Positions 33,101 through 45,117 of a DNA stretch of 64,000 nucleotides are shown here, piece after piece; the first letter of the stretch is position 1, and the number at the start of each line of letters is the position of its first letter. The notes beneath the pieces are model-generated. The model had not been told where the DNA came from. It did no database searches and saw nothing but the letters and a program-made list of their open reading frames with translations. The translations under genes were made by a program, and so were the position numbers. Origin of the DNA: Lunularia cruciata (Eukaryota > Streptophyta > Marchantiopsida > Lunulariales > Lunulariaceae); NCBI GenBank assembly GCA_948567375.1, contig OX419762.1, forward strand, positions 55,843,034 to 55,907,033, given 5' to 3'.

Positions 33101-34197
33101 TGCATACCGACGCAGTCGTTCCACGGATTAGCACATGAATGTAACATTTAGGCACGAATGAACTGCCTCTTCACTTCTTCAGCACTTGAACAGACATTCC
33201 TGTGTCCTCCGCAACTAACTCTCAAAACCATAATCGTCTACGCACAGTTAGAAACTAACATACACCAGCATGTAGACAAGGAACCGATACAGATATTTAG
33301 AATCAGCCCATCTGGAAGGTAATGGAGTTCCTGACACATACCCGGTCCGTGCCTTTAGAAGGTTCAGTGCCAGAGAAGAGAGTTAAAGGGCAGAGGCTTT
33401 CAGTCATCACGACTAAGCGCTATAAAATAGCTTGGCATTGGAACTCTGCTACCGTAGGTATGTTATTACACAAAATCTCGACACCGGGAGCTGAGTTGTA
33501 AATCAAATCAAGCTACTATGATCTGCTAACGGAAACATGTCTCAATCACAGGCAGTACTAATGCGGTAGACCCCAATCCTCAAAACCTCTTTCTTATCAA
33601 GTCAACAGCAATGTTGACTTAAAAATTCACAAAGTCAAATGCCAAATGCCCTGAGCCAGATTGCGCATTGTAAGGTGCTGAATCGATTAACGAACCCGAC
33701 CTACGACTGGAAGGCTCCGGCTCCTAATAAACTTCTTGCTTTCACACCCTCTACCTAGGCCCCGAGGCTTGTCCGACACCATGGAAACCTGGTCAGACGA
33801 CAGTCTTGCGGAAGAGGTGGAAAGGCAAGACCCGACGTTTACTAATGACCAATTCTCTAATACTTAACCTACTCAGACAAGCAACTGCCCCGTAAAAGTG
33901 CAGGACTTCTCAACAACCACCAATGGACTTAGCTGGGCTGATTCATGGGTCAAGAGGGAGTACGCAAATTCCACAAATTCCAGAGATTGGATGGTTCGGA
34001 AGGAACTTCTTCTTACAAACTCGAACATTCTGAGCTATCTATGAAGTAAACTTACTCTGTAAGATGTCATTATCGCCAGACACCAAAGAAAGAGGAGATC
34101 CGGCAATGCCAAGCGCCAAAGTCTGCAACACGAGGAAGAAAAGCGCAGTTCGTTTCCTCCGAAAATCACCACCACCAGAAACCCGGACGCTTGTCAT
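30130..34197 (-). CDS. Five-helix membrane protein of the Arabidopsis At2g12400/At2g25270 family, nine exons, intact
   Basis: Exons (minus): 34197-34056, 33099-32912, 32613-32423, 32156-31869, 31732-31674, 31476-31440, 31332-31261, 31098-30771, 30516-30130. All introns are GT-AG, phases match, total 1,692 nt, 563 residues, near the family's roughly 540. Residues 1-33 form a signal peptide (RRKRTALFFLVLQTLALGIAG). Helices lie at about 117-144, 159-181, 271-297, 298-325 and 511-534. The family-typical ectodomain blocks are NRTNRRDPLDDLKIYRGGWD (before helix 1), AIGDTCMAMGEW, ILPCADPATA, NFPPGTPTYYNQSGPLVPTL and paired Cys in QNWSSYVC and YCHDLRKYC. Exon 6 is only 37 nt. The start is the first ATG giving the signal peptide; an ATG at 34219 opens only a four-codon uORF. 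The biochemical role of the family is not established; the annotation 'plasma membrane fusion protein' exists for relatives. Confidence 0.9.
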
Positions 34198-34207
34198 GAC
34201 TATCTTG

Positions 34208-34219
34208 TCACTGATGCAT
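34208..34219 (-). promoter_or_regulatory. Minimal upstream ORF (Met-His-Gln-stop) before the membrane-protein start
   Basis: ATGCATCAGTGA ends 10 nt before the main ATG at 34197. It is the only upstream ATG that I find between the presumed start of transcription and the CDS. Very short uORFs so close to the main start commonly lower translation by forcing reinitiation or leaky scanning; its effect here is inference. Confidence 0.55.
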
Positions 34220-34559
34220 CCCACAAAGGTCTTCACCAAAACTTCAGAAAACCTCTTGGAGCTCACAGGAAAGCAATGCAGAAGTAACGGGTGAGCTTCG
34301 CTCTTTCGTTTGCTCTTCGATCTTCTTCACGGCAGTCGCACTCCGCTCTGAACACACTTCGCTCAGAACCACGGACACAGCAACAAGCCACAATAGGGGA
34401 AATTGCGCAGAATATATCTCGCAAAGACTGAAGGGAAGGAAGAGACCGTTGAGGTCAAAAAGAACTGAAAAAATAAATAGACTGACTGACACTAATGCAG
34501 AATGCACACCGTACAGAACAGGACACTTATCCGACCCGCTGATAAGAAGAAGAGCGGAC

Positions 34560-34620
34560 GAACGGGGAGAGAGAGTGTAGTAGACAGGAGAGTAAGAGAG
34601 GTAACAAGATAGTATTTATG
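34560..34620 (-). promoter_or_regulatory. Candidate core promoter of the membrane-protein gene
   Basis: On the minus strand CATAAATACT (34620-34611) is a TATA-like box. It is followed at the right distance by a pyrimidine-rich patch (ttacctctcttactctcctg and onward to about 34565), typical of plant start regions. This would give a 5' UTR of roughly 380 nt. Confidence 0.45.
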
Positions 34621-34848
34621 GGCATTGGGAAACACTCGACTACCACCTATGGAATGACGAAGGCTGCAGAGGGACGATGATTTCGTAGCCGTCTCCACTT
34701 CGCTTGCATAAACAGCACCAAGGTAAGTATTAAAATTACATAGACAAATCAGTACGGTAGTGGGGTCCCCCTCCACTACACAACAGAACTGTTCAATGCA
34801 GATCACTGCTGACTTCGACAACAGTCCTTTCTTCCCTTCCGACCCTCC

Positions 34849-35558
34849 CTAACTGTTACTCCTTCTCCACAGGGAATAACGAACCCCTCGGCCGCTCGGT
34901 CGCAACGGATAGTGTTCAGACTTTACGGTCATATTTCTCCAGACAGTGTCAGTGGGAATACGGCCGTTTACGCCATCGATCACGTTGCCACGTTGGTGGG
35001 TCAGTGCGATGTTGCCCTTACATGTCAGCACGATGTTGCACCCCGTTGCCAGGTCAACCACATCATGTCGTCTAACGGTAGTACCATACCACTACTGTAA
35101 GTCTGTAACAGGATCAAATGAGAAATTTACGATATTCTTATGGACCCGAACCACAACCTGTAAAATTTCTGCCCAGGGTATTTAAAAAGAGTCTTCAAAA
35201 ATATTAATAGTACATACAAAATATACAGTTTTTGAGTACCCGGGCTGTAGTTTATGAAGAGCGTTCAAATTTCAATATGATGTAGTAAAAGTTTATGGGT
35301 TAGATTAGTTGAGACAATTATAAAATAATTAGTTATCTGATACTCTCAAGAATACTAACATGCCCCGCGTTCATATTATCTCTAATTAATATCTGACCCA
35401 TTTGGACTTACCATAAACTATAAGGGGTCACTTTTTCGTGACCCGCAGGATTTCCAGCGGCATGTGTGGACCGAGTATTGTAAAACTTCAAGTGTACCTC
35501 TACCACACCCTCCATAAACATTTCCACCACGGTTTGTAAAAGAAAATTAGGGGTTTTT
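34849..35558. other. Intergenic stretch, no gene seen
   Basis: The only structure noticed is a short perfect foldback gggtcac-tttttc-gtgaccc at 35426-35445. AT content rises after 35200. Confidence 0.4.
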
Positions 35559-38300
35559 ATGGACCCCCAAACCCCTTGTTTGGATCCTCCATTAGTTCAC
35601 TCGTGGATGATTCAAACAAGGGAATTTATCGCTTACGTTTTGGGTATCCCTTCCATAGACCACTTTATGATATTGTCACTTTGCTCTTATGCACATGTAG
35701 CTAGAGGGATTTACCAAAGGCAAAGCTCTTTATCTAACACCTCAGTCCTCTTATGCACTTTTAGCGAGTAGACCTTGCAATCAACTCTCTCAGCCTACTC
35801 CTATTGTAGCCTAGGTCTTGATGGTTTTACCTTCAGTCCATTGCCACGTCCCTCGCCCTACCCAGCGGAGGAAGTCACCTAGGTGGATTCTCCCACACCA
35901 AAGCCTCCTCCCCCAACCATAATCCCTTCCCACACCTCTACATATCCATAGCCACTACACACCTCCTCCCAAGCTCTATAGACCTTTCTCCACTATAGTG
36001 TCAGGTCTCTCCTCCATTGCCCTTAGTATGCCCAAACATACCACCCCGCCAACAACCTACATAGTCATGTGCGGATTGCCCATGGGTGAGTATTGGTTTA
36101 GCACAGCACCGAAGGCATGTGAGCTGCTTATGGATGAGTGTAGAGGCTACCAATCCACCGGATTCCCTTTGTACACCTATCATTTCTCTTGTACTCCATC
36201 AGACTCTTATTTTTTGTTATACTCCGTAGACCCTATCCAAGCATTTTTATCGGATTTATCTAGACCTCATATGTATACAAAGATCCTTGTGTCATTACAA
36301 CAACTGGTGTGCTCCATGCTCTCCATCCTATTGTGAGTCATTCTAGTTGATGAACAAGGGAGAAACATATCTACACCTTATTAGCACTCTTCTCTTAGTG
36401 GACTCTGCTCCTACCAGCACATGGAGGTGCATCAAGACACCATGAGACCACCTTTAGGATTCATAGGTTCTTGAGAGGAGATTGGTCAGCACTTCAAGAT
36501 AAGTATACCATATGTGCACAAGCAACTTCTAGGAGGATAGCAGAGTCTCCACAATCCCACACCCCTCCCCCAAAGCATCATTGCTTTGGTTTCTCCTTGA
36601 TGTTAGGCCAAGCAAGGGAGGCTAGATGTGTAGCCTAAGCATTAGCTCCTTCTCAGCCAATGCTTTTCTCTTCATATACTTTATCTACTTTACAGATGCT
36701 CCATCCATTAGCCAAGGAGGAGCTCCACTCTTTTCTCTATGACTATCACCCAGATGGGAGCTTCAGCTTATGGTGTCCATCTTAGCTCATGCTTTACTTC
36801 ATTCTCCATGTTTCTCAATGGGTGTGCCATCAAGACTAGTCTTTGAGCACCTATGTGATTGTCTTTCTCCAAACAACCTACATTTGGATTGCTTCTTCTT
36901 TTTGCTTTTTGTCAATGTATTGCTTTGGGTCTAGTGCCACTTGGAGCAGCAGTTTTATTTGGTGCATCTTGTCTACATACTCTATCAAGAAGATATCTAG
37001 TGTTCACCTCATTGCTATTGGAAATGTCTTTCTTTGATTAATACTCCGACACTCTTTTCCTTTGTTCCTTTCTCCACATCAATTTTGGAGTGGCCACTCC
37101 AAGTGGTTGTGAGACAGTTGTTGTTGACATTAGAGCTTCCTTGGATCTCCATCCAAACTAAGTAACTAAACATCTGGTTGTCTACGTGGATATTTTTAAT
37201 GAATTCAATACAACTTCTCATCCAGCTTTGTTTTGTGCTATTTGCTTAGCAAGAGATCAGATCCCCTCCTTGATTCCATTTGTATACATATTTTGTGACA
37301 TAGATACCCCCTTGTTATATAGTTACCATACCCCCATAAGAGACTTCACACAATTTTCATTTGTTGAGGGTACATGCCAACGGGATCCTCTTTTTGCCAT
37401 AGCTCACTACACAACTTTCCAAGAGGTCATAGTTGCTTTCCATCATGTCTCTTTCCATCCATCTTTGATCATACACACACCTTAGGTCCTTTGGAGGATG
37501 TGATTCAAGTAGTAGTGGCTTTCACATGCAGCTTAAAGACCTTAGGTTTATGAGTCTAGACTTATAAATGCATGGTATGGAGTCTATGTACAATTCTCAC
37601 TCCCTTAGACTTTCCACTAGGGTTCCAACGTCCAGTTGGAGGCATGAGAGTCTTGGGATACCCATTAGGGAAGGAGGATTATTGCAGCATATTCATCTAT
37701 CATACACTAGTGCTCTAGCACATGTTCAATTACTCCTTAGGTTAGGGAACGTACAAGTAGCCTACTCCATCTTAGCACCTAGTTATCTCCCTCAAGCCTC
37801 TTATCTTGCTCGTACATACCTTCCTACAAAAGCACTTTTGCCTTACTTATGCACTTTTGACAACACCATACATCATGCTTTCTCAACTATAGATAGCCCT
37901 ACCCACAGTAATGGGAGGGTGTGATGTCACAGTATTGAGTAATAGTAGATGTTGTCATATTCACATACGAGCAATGCACTTTGTATGATATGGTGCAAAC
38001 TCCCTTTGCTTAGAGATTGTAGCACATGCAAGCATTCAAGCAAGAGCAGCAATGACCATAGCAACTCAAGGAAAGGATGATCATTATGCATTGTGGCTCA
38101 CCTCCCATACCTTAGTTCTTTTGACTGTGGAGATTTTTGGGCATCACCATCACCATTCTGACGGGCTGCTTAGGGAAGCAACATGTGGTTCCTCATGGAG
38201 GGGAGGGGCTATGGCTATCTCCCAAGCCATGCTCATCTCCTACTTTTGACACGAAGTCTCAATTACACTATAATGCTCTCAAGCATGGGATCTTCATAGA
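35559..38300 (+). pseudogene. Second non-LTR retrotransposon, same lineage as 21590-24480, plus strand
   Basis: Degraded reverse-transcriptase element. Recognisable are GVATPSGCETVVVDI (37087 on), VDIFNEFNTTSHPA (about 37180), FVEGTCQRDPLFAIAHY (about 37360-37410; the usual Q-G-D-P-L has become QRDPL), IPIREGGLLQHI (about 37665) and, near the C-terminus, HTLVLLTVEIFG (about 38110), which corresponds to FFPLALELYG of the first element. The Y/F-A-D-D box was not found intact. The upstream open frames 35559-35771 and 35998-36336 are in the right place for the N-terminal part but carry no motif I can name. Several frameshifts separate the pieces. Confidence 0.65.
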
Positions 38301-38346
38301 CATGCAACAAAAGTAGGAGTGCCCGTAATGTCCAGGGCTCTCCTCC

Positions 38347-38545
38347 CTCACTTACCACATATACCATGAGAGGGCCTCTATAACACTGTCTAGCAATAGT
38401 TTTTTGGTTGTTTTGCAACCTCCCCCTTGGTTGGGTCTAGCTCACTTACCACATATACTATTAGCGGACCTCTATCACATTGTCTAGCAGTTTCTAGTTA
38501 CATTTCAGTTGGTTGCTTTGCGGTCTCCCCTTGGTTGGGCTTGGG
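38347..38545 (+). repeat. Tandem repeat, two units of about 94 bp
   Basis: Units start at 38347 and 38441 with ctcacttaccacatata and both end with ccttggttggg. It lies just after the coding part of the plus-strand non-LTR element and is likely part of its 3' UTR. Confidence 0.7.
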
Positions 38546-39401
38546 AGTCTTGGAAGTCTTGGTTTGTTGCTTCTGTTTGTGACTGACGTGTTTTATTGGG
38601 CACTGTGCTCATTTTCCCTTTTGCACTCCTTGGTGCTTTGCATTCCTCCTCTTTTTCCTTTTCCTTTGGGGTATATATTCTTTCTGTTTACCTTTTAAGC
38701 CAAGTCAAATACGCCATCACAGCAAACCTGAACTCTTGTTGCCCAGGCTGATTGCTCGAGAGAACTAGGACATGCAGATCTAAATATTGAACGGGCATTT
38801 TGTGTTTAGGTGAAGTCTGGTCTGGTCTGGTGCGGATCATCCTGCCAAAGTTAGAGCAGTGAAGATGCGGGATCTGGTCAATTCGGTGTAAGAATTTCCA
38901 CTATTGATGTACTAGGGGGGTTCAACAACGCTTTTTTAGTTCCGTTAACATTTTTGCACGGGAGGTTTACAGAAATCCGGGTGTGAGACAGGAATAAATG
39001 GAATTCTTCCATGAATGGAACTCCCTCAGCCCCCTGAAATTTTCGTGACCTGTAAACTTTTTTGGGTTATGGATGGTCCATAGAACTTAATTACGGAAGA
39101 AGTCGGCCAACATTTCGCTCGAAAAGACTTGAAACTTTAAAATTGTATCCCCATGTTCATAAACATTTCTGATTTGGTTTATAGGGTCTGTTAATAAACT
39201 TAGGGGAACGCCTAATAACGCCCATAAAGTTGGTTCTTGACGCCCCTTCTATTATCTTCCTTCAACATCAGAATATGATGGGTGATATCCTAACAAATAT
39301 AGATCTTGGTTTGTAAGATCACACTAGGTGATGCTTCTGTTTGTAAATGGTACATCTTCGTTTAATTCGGATATCTTAAATACAATAGGGTAGATTTTTC
39401 A
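38546..39401. other. Unassigned stretch
   Basis: No gene or repeat recognised. Confidence 0.4.
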
Positions 39402-39499
39402 TGTCTACTCTATTGGAGCATATCACCGTTGTCTTCCTTTTGTAAGGTTCGATGGGTCTTCCCATCCTTCGTGTTTTCTGCGTGGTTGCCCTTTTCTCG
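39402..39499 (+). repeat. Dispersed tail repeat, copy 4
   Basis: tctactctattggagc, then cgatgggtcttcccatcctt and cgtgttttctgcgtggttgc, ending cccttttctc. Same orientation as copy 3. The central palindrome of copy 2 is lost here. Confidence 0.65.
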
Positions 39500-42400
39500 T
39501 CTGTAAGACAATTTCACTGGAAGCTTGTCCGGCTAGTACGAACCCTTTGATAGAGCTGAAAGAATCAGGAGCGATTCATCAAACTAGCATTTTCGGAAGA
39601 AATCCATACAAGACCTGCAATCAATAAGTTTAACGCGTCGAGATTAGAGGGATACGATCCGAAAAGGGACAGGGGACTTTGTTAGCATCGCAGGCGATCA
39701 TGAGGATTGGGGGGATTGAAGTGAGAGACAAGAGCTGTTGTAGCAAGAAATCATATGGATATTTCTTTAGAATACAGTCTGCCAACCAGGTCATCACTGT
39801 TAAAACATGCTTCTATCACAAAGTTACCTCATCAGGAATCAAATTCCTAATCCTTCTTGCTGAATGAACATTTTTTTAACATTTATGTAGGAAAGAAAAT
39901 TCACAACACCCCATCTAATTCGTCCAACCGTGTCCCCAGTTTTCTTGCAACACTCTTTCTATAACGGGGGCAATACACGTGTCGTTTTGATCAAGTGTAC
40001 CCCTTTATTAAAACGTCTGGAAGTTGGAACATTTATCAGAACTATTCTTGCCTCTCCTTTGCTGTAAGATAAATGGACCCACGGACAGTAAACAAAAAGT
40101 ACTTAAAACATTGAATAGCAACCCACAAATATCCTATCATGGTCCCCTACGCATTCAAACCCGTCTTTGAAACAGATAACATATCTTCCTATAATTAATC
40201 GTTTACTAAGATGGACGAGTAGAGGCATAAGTTTGCTTACTGTTAATGTCAATGTCTAGCTATGGTAAATAGCAAAGAAACACGTAGTGGATTAAGGCTT
40301 GATTTCTCGGTTGGAACATTCTTTTTGCACACTCTAGAAGAGTTGTGGAAACTGCCTTCTACTTAGCATGGTTGACATGGTAAAATGTAAACGGTTATTT
40401 GTTTGCATCCTTCACGTACGCAGCCAGCCACCCTTCAAGTGCACCAAATCACGCGATCAAAATATGTCCATGCGATATACACTAAGATATTTTATTCAAA
40501 GAATGCTGTGGATTGGGATGTCTCCTGGAACCCATGAACACGAATACTTTTGGTGGTAGTCCAGGGAAAGATATTGGTTTGCAGCTATTTTTTTTAAGAC
40601 AGCACATGGTCTTCCCTACATCCTCCGAAATGAGTAAAAATCATCAGGTCCTTGTGTGACCACACACAAGCACGTCGATCAAAGACCCTACCAATTGTTT
40701 CCGTTCTTGCTTCTCCTAGTCCTCTGGATGGGTGACGCACGTGTTGTTGGCTACTCGAGAACCAGGGGAGCGAGCTTTCCATCTTCGTGTGGGAGCATGC
40801 TGACCTGGAGACGGGGTCCAAGACGGGAGATCAAGGTTAACTCGCTACTCCCATGCGCTGACATTACAGTGGACAGTCGACTGTTACTTGCCCAGAATTC
40901 AGCGTGCGAGTAAATTCGCCGTTTGAAACTGCTCTGGTTTACCGGAAGCATTCTGCCGGATCCTGCCAAACGAGAGACCGGCAAGCAGGCGAAATTGGCG
41001 CAGGGATCTGATAACGGGCCGTCATGATCTGCAGGCAGAATATAGTTTTATTCCTTGGATGATGCTTTTGCTTCCTGGTCGCGTGGAACAGGCATGTGTT
41101 TCTGCGAGAGACCTGTCGCATACTGTAGTCTCCGGGAAATCGCGTCACCAGGGGGGCGCTCTCTGCAGATTATACCATCATCTGACATATTAAATATAGC
41201 GTCTACTAATGAAATCTGGGATAGCAGTTGAAAACATAGGAAGGTAACCTGAGCGAAAACGAATAGAGCTAGGAAATAGGAACTCTGGCAGTTTGTTCGC
41301 AAATATTAAAGATATATTTTTTCGAGACATTCTCTTTGTGTGGAGGTAGCTGAGACGAGGTTTTATAGGACTGTACAGGATTCTGTATGCGCAAATGATA
41401 TGGAAGGGCTCTAGCGCATGATGTCGATGTGATTATCATACAGGACAAGAACATTCACTCGGTATTCGTTGCCTAGCTCGTAGCCAAAAGAATAGGACGA
41501 CTTCAAACATGTTATTATTGCGATTCATGGAGATATGGAAATAGCTCAGTTATCTAAGCTCCTAAACTTGAATGACTGTTCCCCGTCTACAGTAGTTTCA
41601 TACCTGGCCTTCATGTTTGTGGATCAATATCCTAGTCTATTCACACTGAACTACTGATTATATCATGAGAGAATTACCTCCTTATTGAAAAATGCTCTAG
41701 GATATAGAAGGATAAATAGTCCAAGTAGCTCCGCTGGAAAGAAGTTGTCAATCACAGCATTAAAGCCTCACCTGCTAACTTTTAATGTATAACAAGTTAG
41801 TTTATCAGAGGAGAAATTAAGGTTCTGGTCATAACAAAATGCAGTACCTGTACAAGATATGTTTCGGATTCAAAAGATGTCTCTCATCTCTCGAGTTCCC
41901 CGTCGTTACGATTCATAGAGTTCCACTGCACTAAGACAGACCTTGCTGTTCCTTGAAAGGAAGGTTCATAAAACAGGAAATTCATAACCTTCGTGACGAA
42001 AGAAACAGAGGGGCACAAGTGTCATGACACCTCAAAGTCCTCACACTGTCAGTAGGGAACACGATATCTCTTCCTTGATCTTGATTGTCATCATGGTAGG
42101 CAATATCTCAATCCTTCAATATCAATATTCAACTGTACAGCTTGCTTCTATATTTCCTCACACTAACGTTCTTTATGATGTGGAACCTACACCTGAATGC
42201 GTCCTGGTATAACCGCAACTCACAGTGGTCACGGAGCACCAACAACAAGGAGGAGGATACGGTATCTCCTCCGGTTTTCGTATCTTTTTTTGTCCTATTG
42301 TAATCCCCTTCTCCGAGCCGGGGCCAAAGGTAGCTCTCTCCTCTCTAACATGGTGGTCGTCATTGTAAACGCGTCCCATAACACACTGCGTGAGCTGTAT

Positions 42401-42665
42401 GAGTTAACAATCACATATAGTGGTCAGACCTAGAAAGCAACAATGTTTTAGCTTGTAGCCCTATCTTCAAGGAGAAGAAAGTTAACCCCTGCTTTAAGGT
42501 ATACACGCGTCGAAATAATAACTGCATCCACGTCCTTATCTTTGTAGGTTGCTTATAAAAGCTAGTACAAAGCTGACGCTGCTGGCTATAAGAACCTTTT
42601 ATGGCCGTATGTTATACCGTCTCTCATTTACAGGTTATCATTTACATAGCTATGTTAGTTCTGAG
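39500..42665. other. Unassigned stretch, no gene supported
   Basis: Several short open frames exist but none has a recognised domain, and the hydrophobic ones (40656-40913 plus, 41048-41302 minus) lack an ATG. I see no repeat of note. Confidence 0.4.
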
Positions 42666-42715
42666 GGAGAAAGGCGACCGAGTAGAAAACACGAAGGATA
42701 GGTTCTGATAGGGAT
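42666..42715 (-). repeat. Dispersed tail repeat, copy 5 (terminal 50 bp only)
   Basis: gagaaaggcgaccgagtaga then aaacacgaaggat. Only the terminal part of the repeat is present, which fits a heavily truncated insertion. Confidence 0.55.
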
Positions 42716-44116
42716 CCACTTTAACGAAACGTGGCGACCGGGTATTCAGTCCATAAAACCCATATACTGGAGAATGTTATGACGTCAGTGTGAAACTACA
42801 AACAAATTGGAGGATTCATGGTAGTGTTGCTTGGAATGCGTGAAAGGCGTTGCTTGGAATCGGCAGCTTAGAAGGAGGGTGTCTTGGAGATAAAAATCGG
42901 GTCCTAGACGACAAGGACGTTTGAGGTTCAGCCTTAATGACGTAAGCGTTTCAGTTGCTTGGTTCGAGAAAAGAGGGAGAAGACCATGTCATATACAGGA
43001 CATTGTTTTGTCGTTTAATGAAGGTGTAAAGTTATGGACACGTGCGAGAAAGACACCCTCTACCAAAAATGAAGGTCGCCTTCTTTCTTCCTAAAATAAA
43101 GGAAGACTTGGAGAAGGTCTCAATGAAGTTGCTCTAACGGACTTGTAAACCGGACTGTATAAGTCCAGTGCTGGCACTTACAAGAAAGGAGCAAACAAAA
43201 CTGGGGAAGGACTGCTTGATCTCATTTTCATCTTAGTGAAGAGACAGGGCAGCCAGACACGTGTCATTTTGTTAGCGTTGTTAATATACGCCGTCCAAAG
43301 AGGACGAGTTTATGCCCTGTCCAGCATCCTGAGGAGGAACCACTTGGCATTCCTTTGATCAGAATGAAGATACAGCCTGTAGAATGCCCATTCATCACGA
43401 GGACAGCAACCCGGTAACTACTTTTGAGATTCATCCAGAGCTGCTGCGTGGTCCACGGGATTTTACCTGCTGATGTTGCAACACTGTGAACCAGGTTTAC
43501 TTTCTGGACGAAGTTCTCGTCTATTTCGTGGATGAAAGCTGGAACCATTCTCAAGGTCCCACACTGTCCGTAGCACATACAATACTGCCGTGGTCGAGAG
43601 TCTCCGGTTACGTTAATGGCTTGCTATGGCTTCGAAACAGGAGGTCGGTGGAAGCCGAGGCAGATTGCCGTTGTCTCGTTTACTGCCCTCCGGTACTCGA
43701 CAATATGAACGTTAGCACAGTACTTTTTATTGTGAAGTTCCGTATCAATGGTGATGAGAAGGATTTCCTCACGTTCGTCAGCCGACATTGAATCTTAATC
43801 TAGCAAGTCCGCAGCCAATGCGAGACACCCACCTTGTACAGATATCGGTAGCAGAGTTTAGACCCTAGATGTTCTTCATGCATGCAAGATTTTGTGCGTC
43901 CCACGTCAATAAAGTCTTTAATAATTGAGAGTGTGAATCCCATAGCGAATCGCCTGCTTCAGTTGCACGGATTGAAGCGAGATGAATCTGGCATCGGGGA
44001 TTCAATGCTCTTTGTTCTCAGTTTAATTAGAGGTGAAAAAGGAGAACAATCACTCTAGGAGAGATTTATTCGAATGTCGATCTAATCGAAAACCTAACCT
44101 CCATTCTATCTCTTTT
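42716..44116. other. Unassigned stretch
   Basis: Frames at 43264-43578 (minus) and 43486-43791 (plus) overlap on opposite strands. Neither shows a known motif, so neither is called. Confidence 0.4.
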
Positions 44117-44186
44117 GGTTCTCCCTTGTACGGATGGAGGGGAGTGTTCCCATCTTTCTTGTGTTTTATGTGATCACCTTTCTCTC
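44117..44186 (+). repeat. Dispersed tail repeat, copy 6
   Basis: ggttctcccttgtacggatg, tgttcccatctttcttgtgt, then tgatcacctttctctc. Orientation as copies 3 and 4. Confidence 0.6.
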
Positions 44187-45117
44187 ATTAGAAGTGAAGT
44201 TCATCAAGATTCCTGGTCACCTCCGCTCTCTTTCTCTCTTGTACAAAGAGTCTTGTGTAGAGAGTTTAGTTTGCACGTACAATTCCACGTTTTGTTGCTT
44301 GTCCAGACGCAGAATAAGTAACATGTATTGTCTTTAATTGGATCATTCATCAAAACGGCAGAACAGGTAACTGATATGGAAATTTCAACTCAATGGGCAG
44401 GCGTAGGGAGTATGGACAACCGTACCTTCGTATATAGAGAATTCGACAAGCTAAGTCCGGTGATTGTTTGTGATGGAATAAGGCAAGTGGAAGAATCGTC
44501 CTACAAAGTTTGATTGCACCTAGTTTGGAATCTTTGATCCACAGTGGATAAAAATCAACTGGTGAAAATAGAAAAGCTAGTACTGTATTGTGATTATGAA
44601 TTTAAATACGGAGACAAGTGAGTCGAAGAGACCATAGGGGTTCCAGGAATAGTTTTGACCAATAGAGGTTTCAGGAGTAGTTTTGATGGATGTCTGTGGA
44701 TAAATAATAAACTTTGTAACTATCTTTAGTGAACTTTGAACCAGACTAGGTGTTAACAAATGAAAGCACATGACATTGTAGTATGGGTTATGTTATCCCA
44801 TTTGCATTCATTTATAAAAATCAAGTGCAAAGTCATGGATGTTTAGGAATGCTATCCTTAAATAAATAATTTTCAAAAGAGATGACATGGTTTATTGAGA
44901 GGGTTGACATCGTTTGGTGAGTGGGTTTTGGAGTGAGATATATGAAATTTATTGGCGGATCCAAAATGCACTCTTCGCTATTCAAGTTCTCAATTCAAAT
45001 TCACCATCCCGGGTGCAAATGCTCCTTCTGCCAGTTAACTAATGGTGGTTTTGTAGTTTCACATTGGTGTGGTGGTTCATTTGCATATAATTAGTGCAGC
45101 AAATGATAGCATGAGTT
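44187..45117. other. Unassigned stretch
   Basis: No gene or repeat recognised. Confidence 0.4.

Noticed and set aside
34198-34266. Upstream in-frame extension of the membrane protein (23 codons)
   Set aside because: The apparent start at 34266 is GTG. The ATG at 34197 gives a proper signal peptide.
34244-34507. 87-codon frame in the 5' UTR of the membrane-protein gene
   Set aside because: Starts at GTG; there is no ATG. It would also overlap the real uORF region only by chance.
35426-35445. Perfect 7-bp foldback gggtcac/gtgaccc as a terminator or MITE end
   Set aside because: Isolated, short, with no matching second terminus or target duplication.
40656-40913. Frame with a hydrophobic, signal-peptide-like start (LFPFLLLLVLWMGDA)
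   Set aside because: It begins with GTG, not ATG, has no domain, and overlaps other frames on the minus strand. No upstream exon with a suitable donor was seen.
41048-41302. Minus-strand frame resembling a small secreted peptide precursor (FLALFVFAQVTFLCFQLL)
   Set aside because: The first codon is TTG and no ATG precedes the hydrophobic part. No CLE, RALF, PSK or EPF motif at the C-terminus.
43264-43791. Overlapping frames on opposite strands, each about 100 codons
   Set aside because: No recognised motif on either; opposite-strand overlap makes chance likely.
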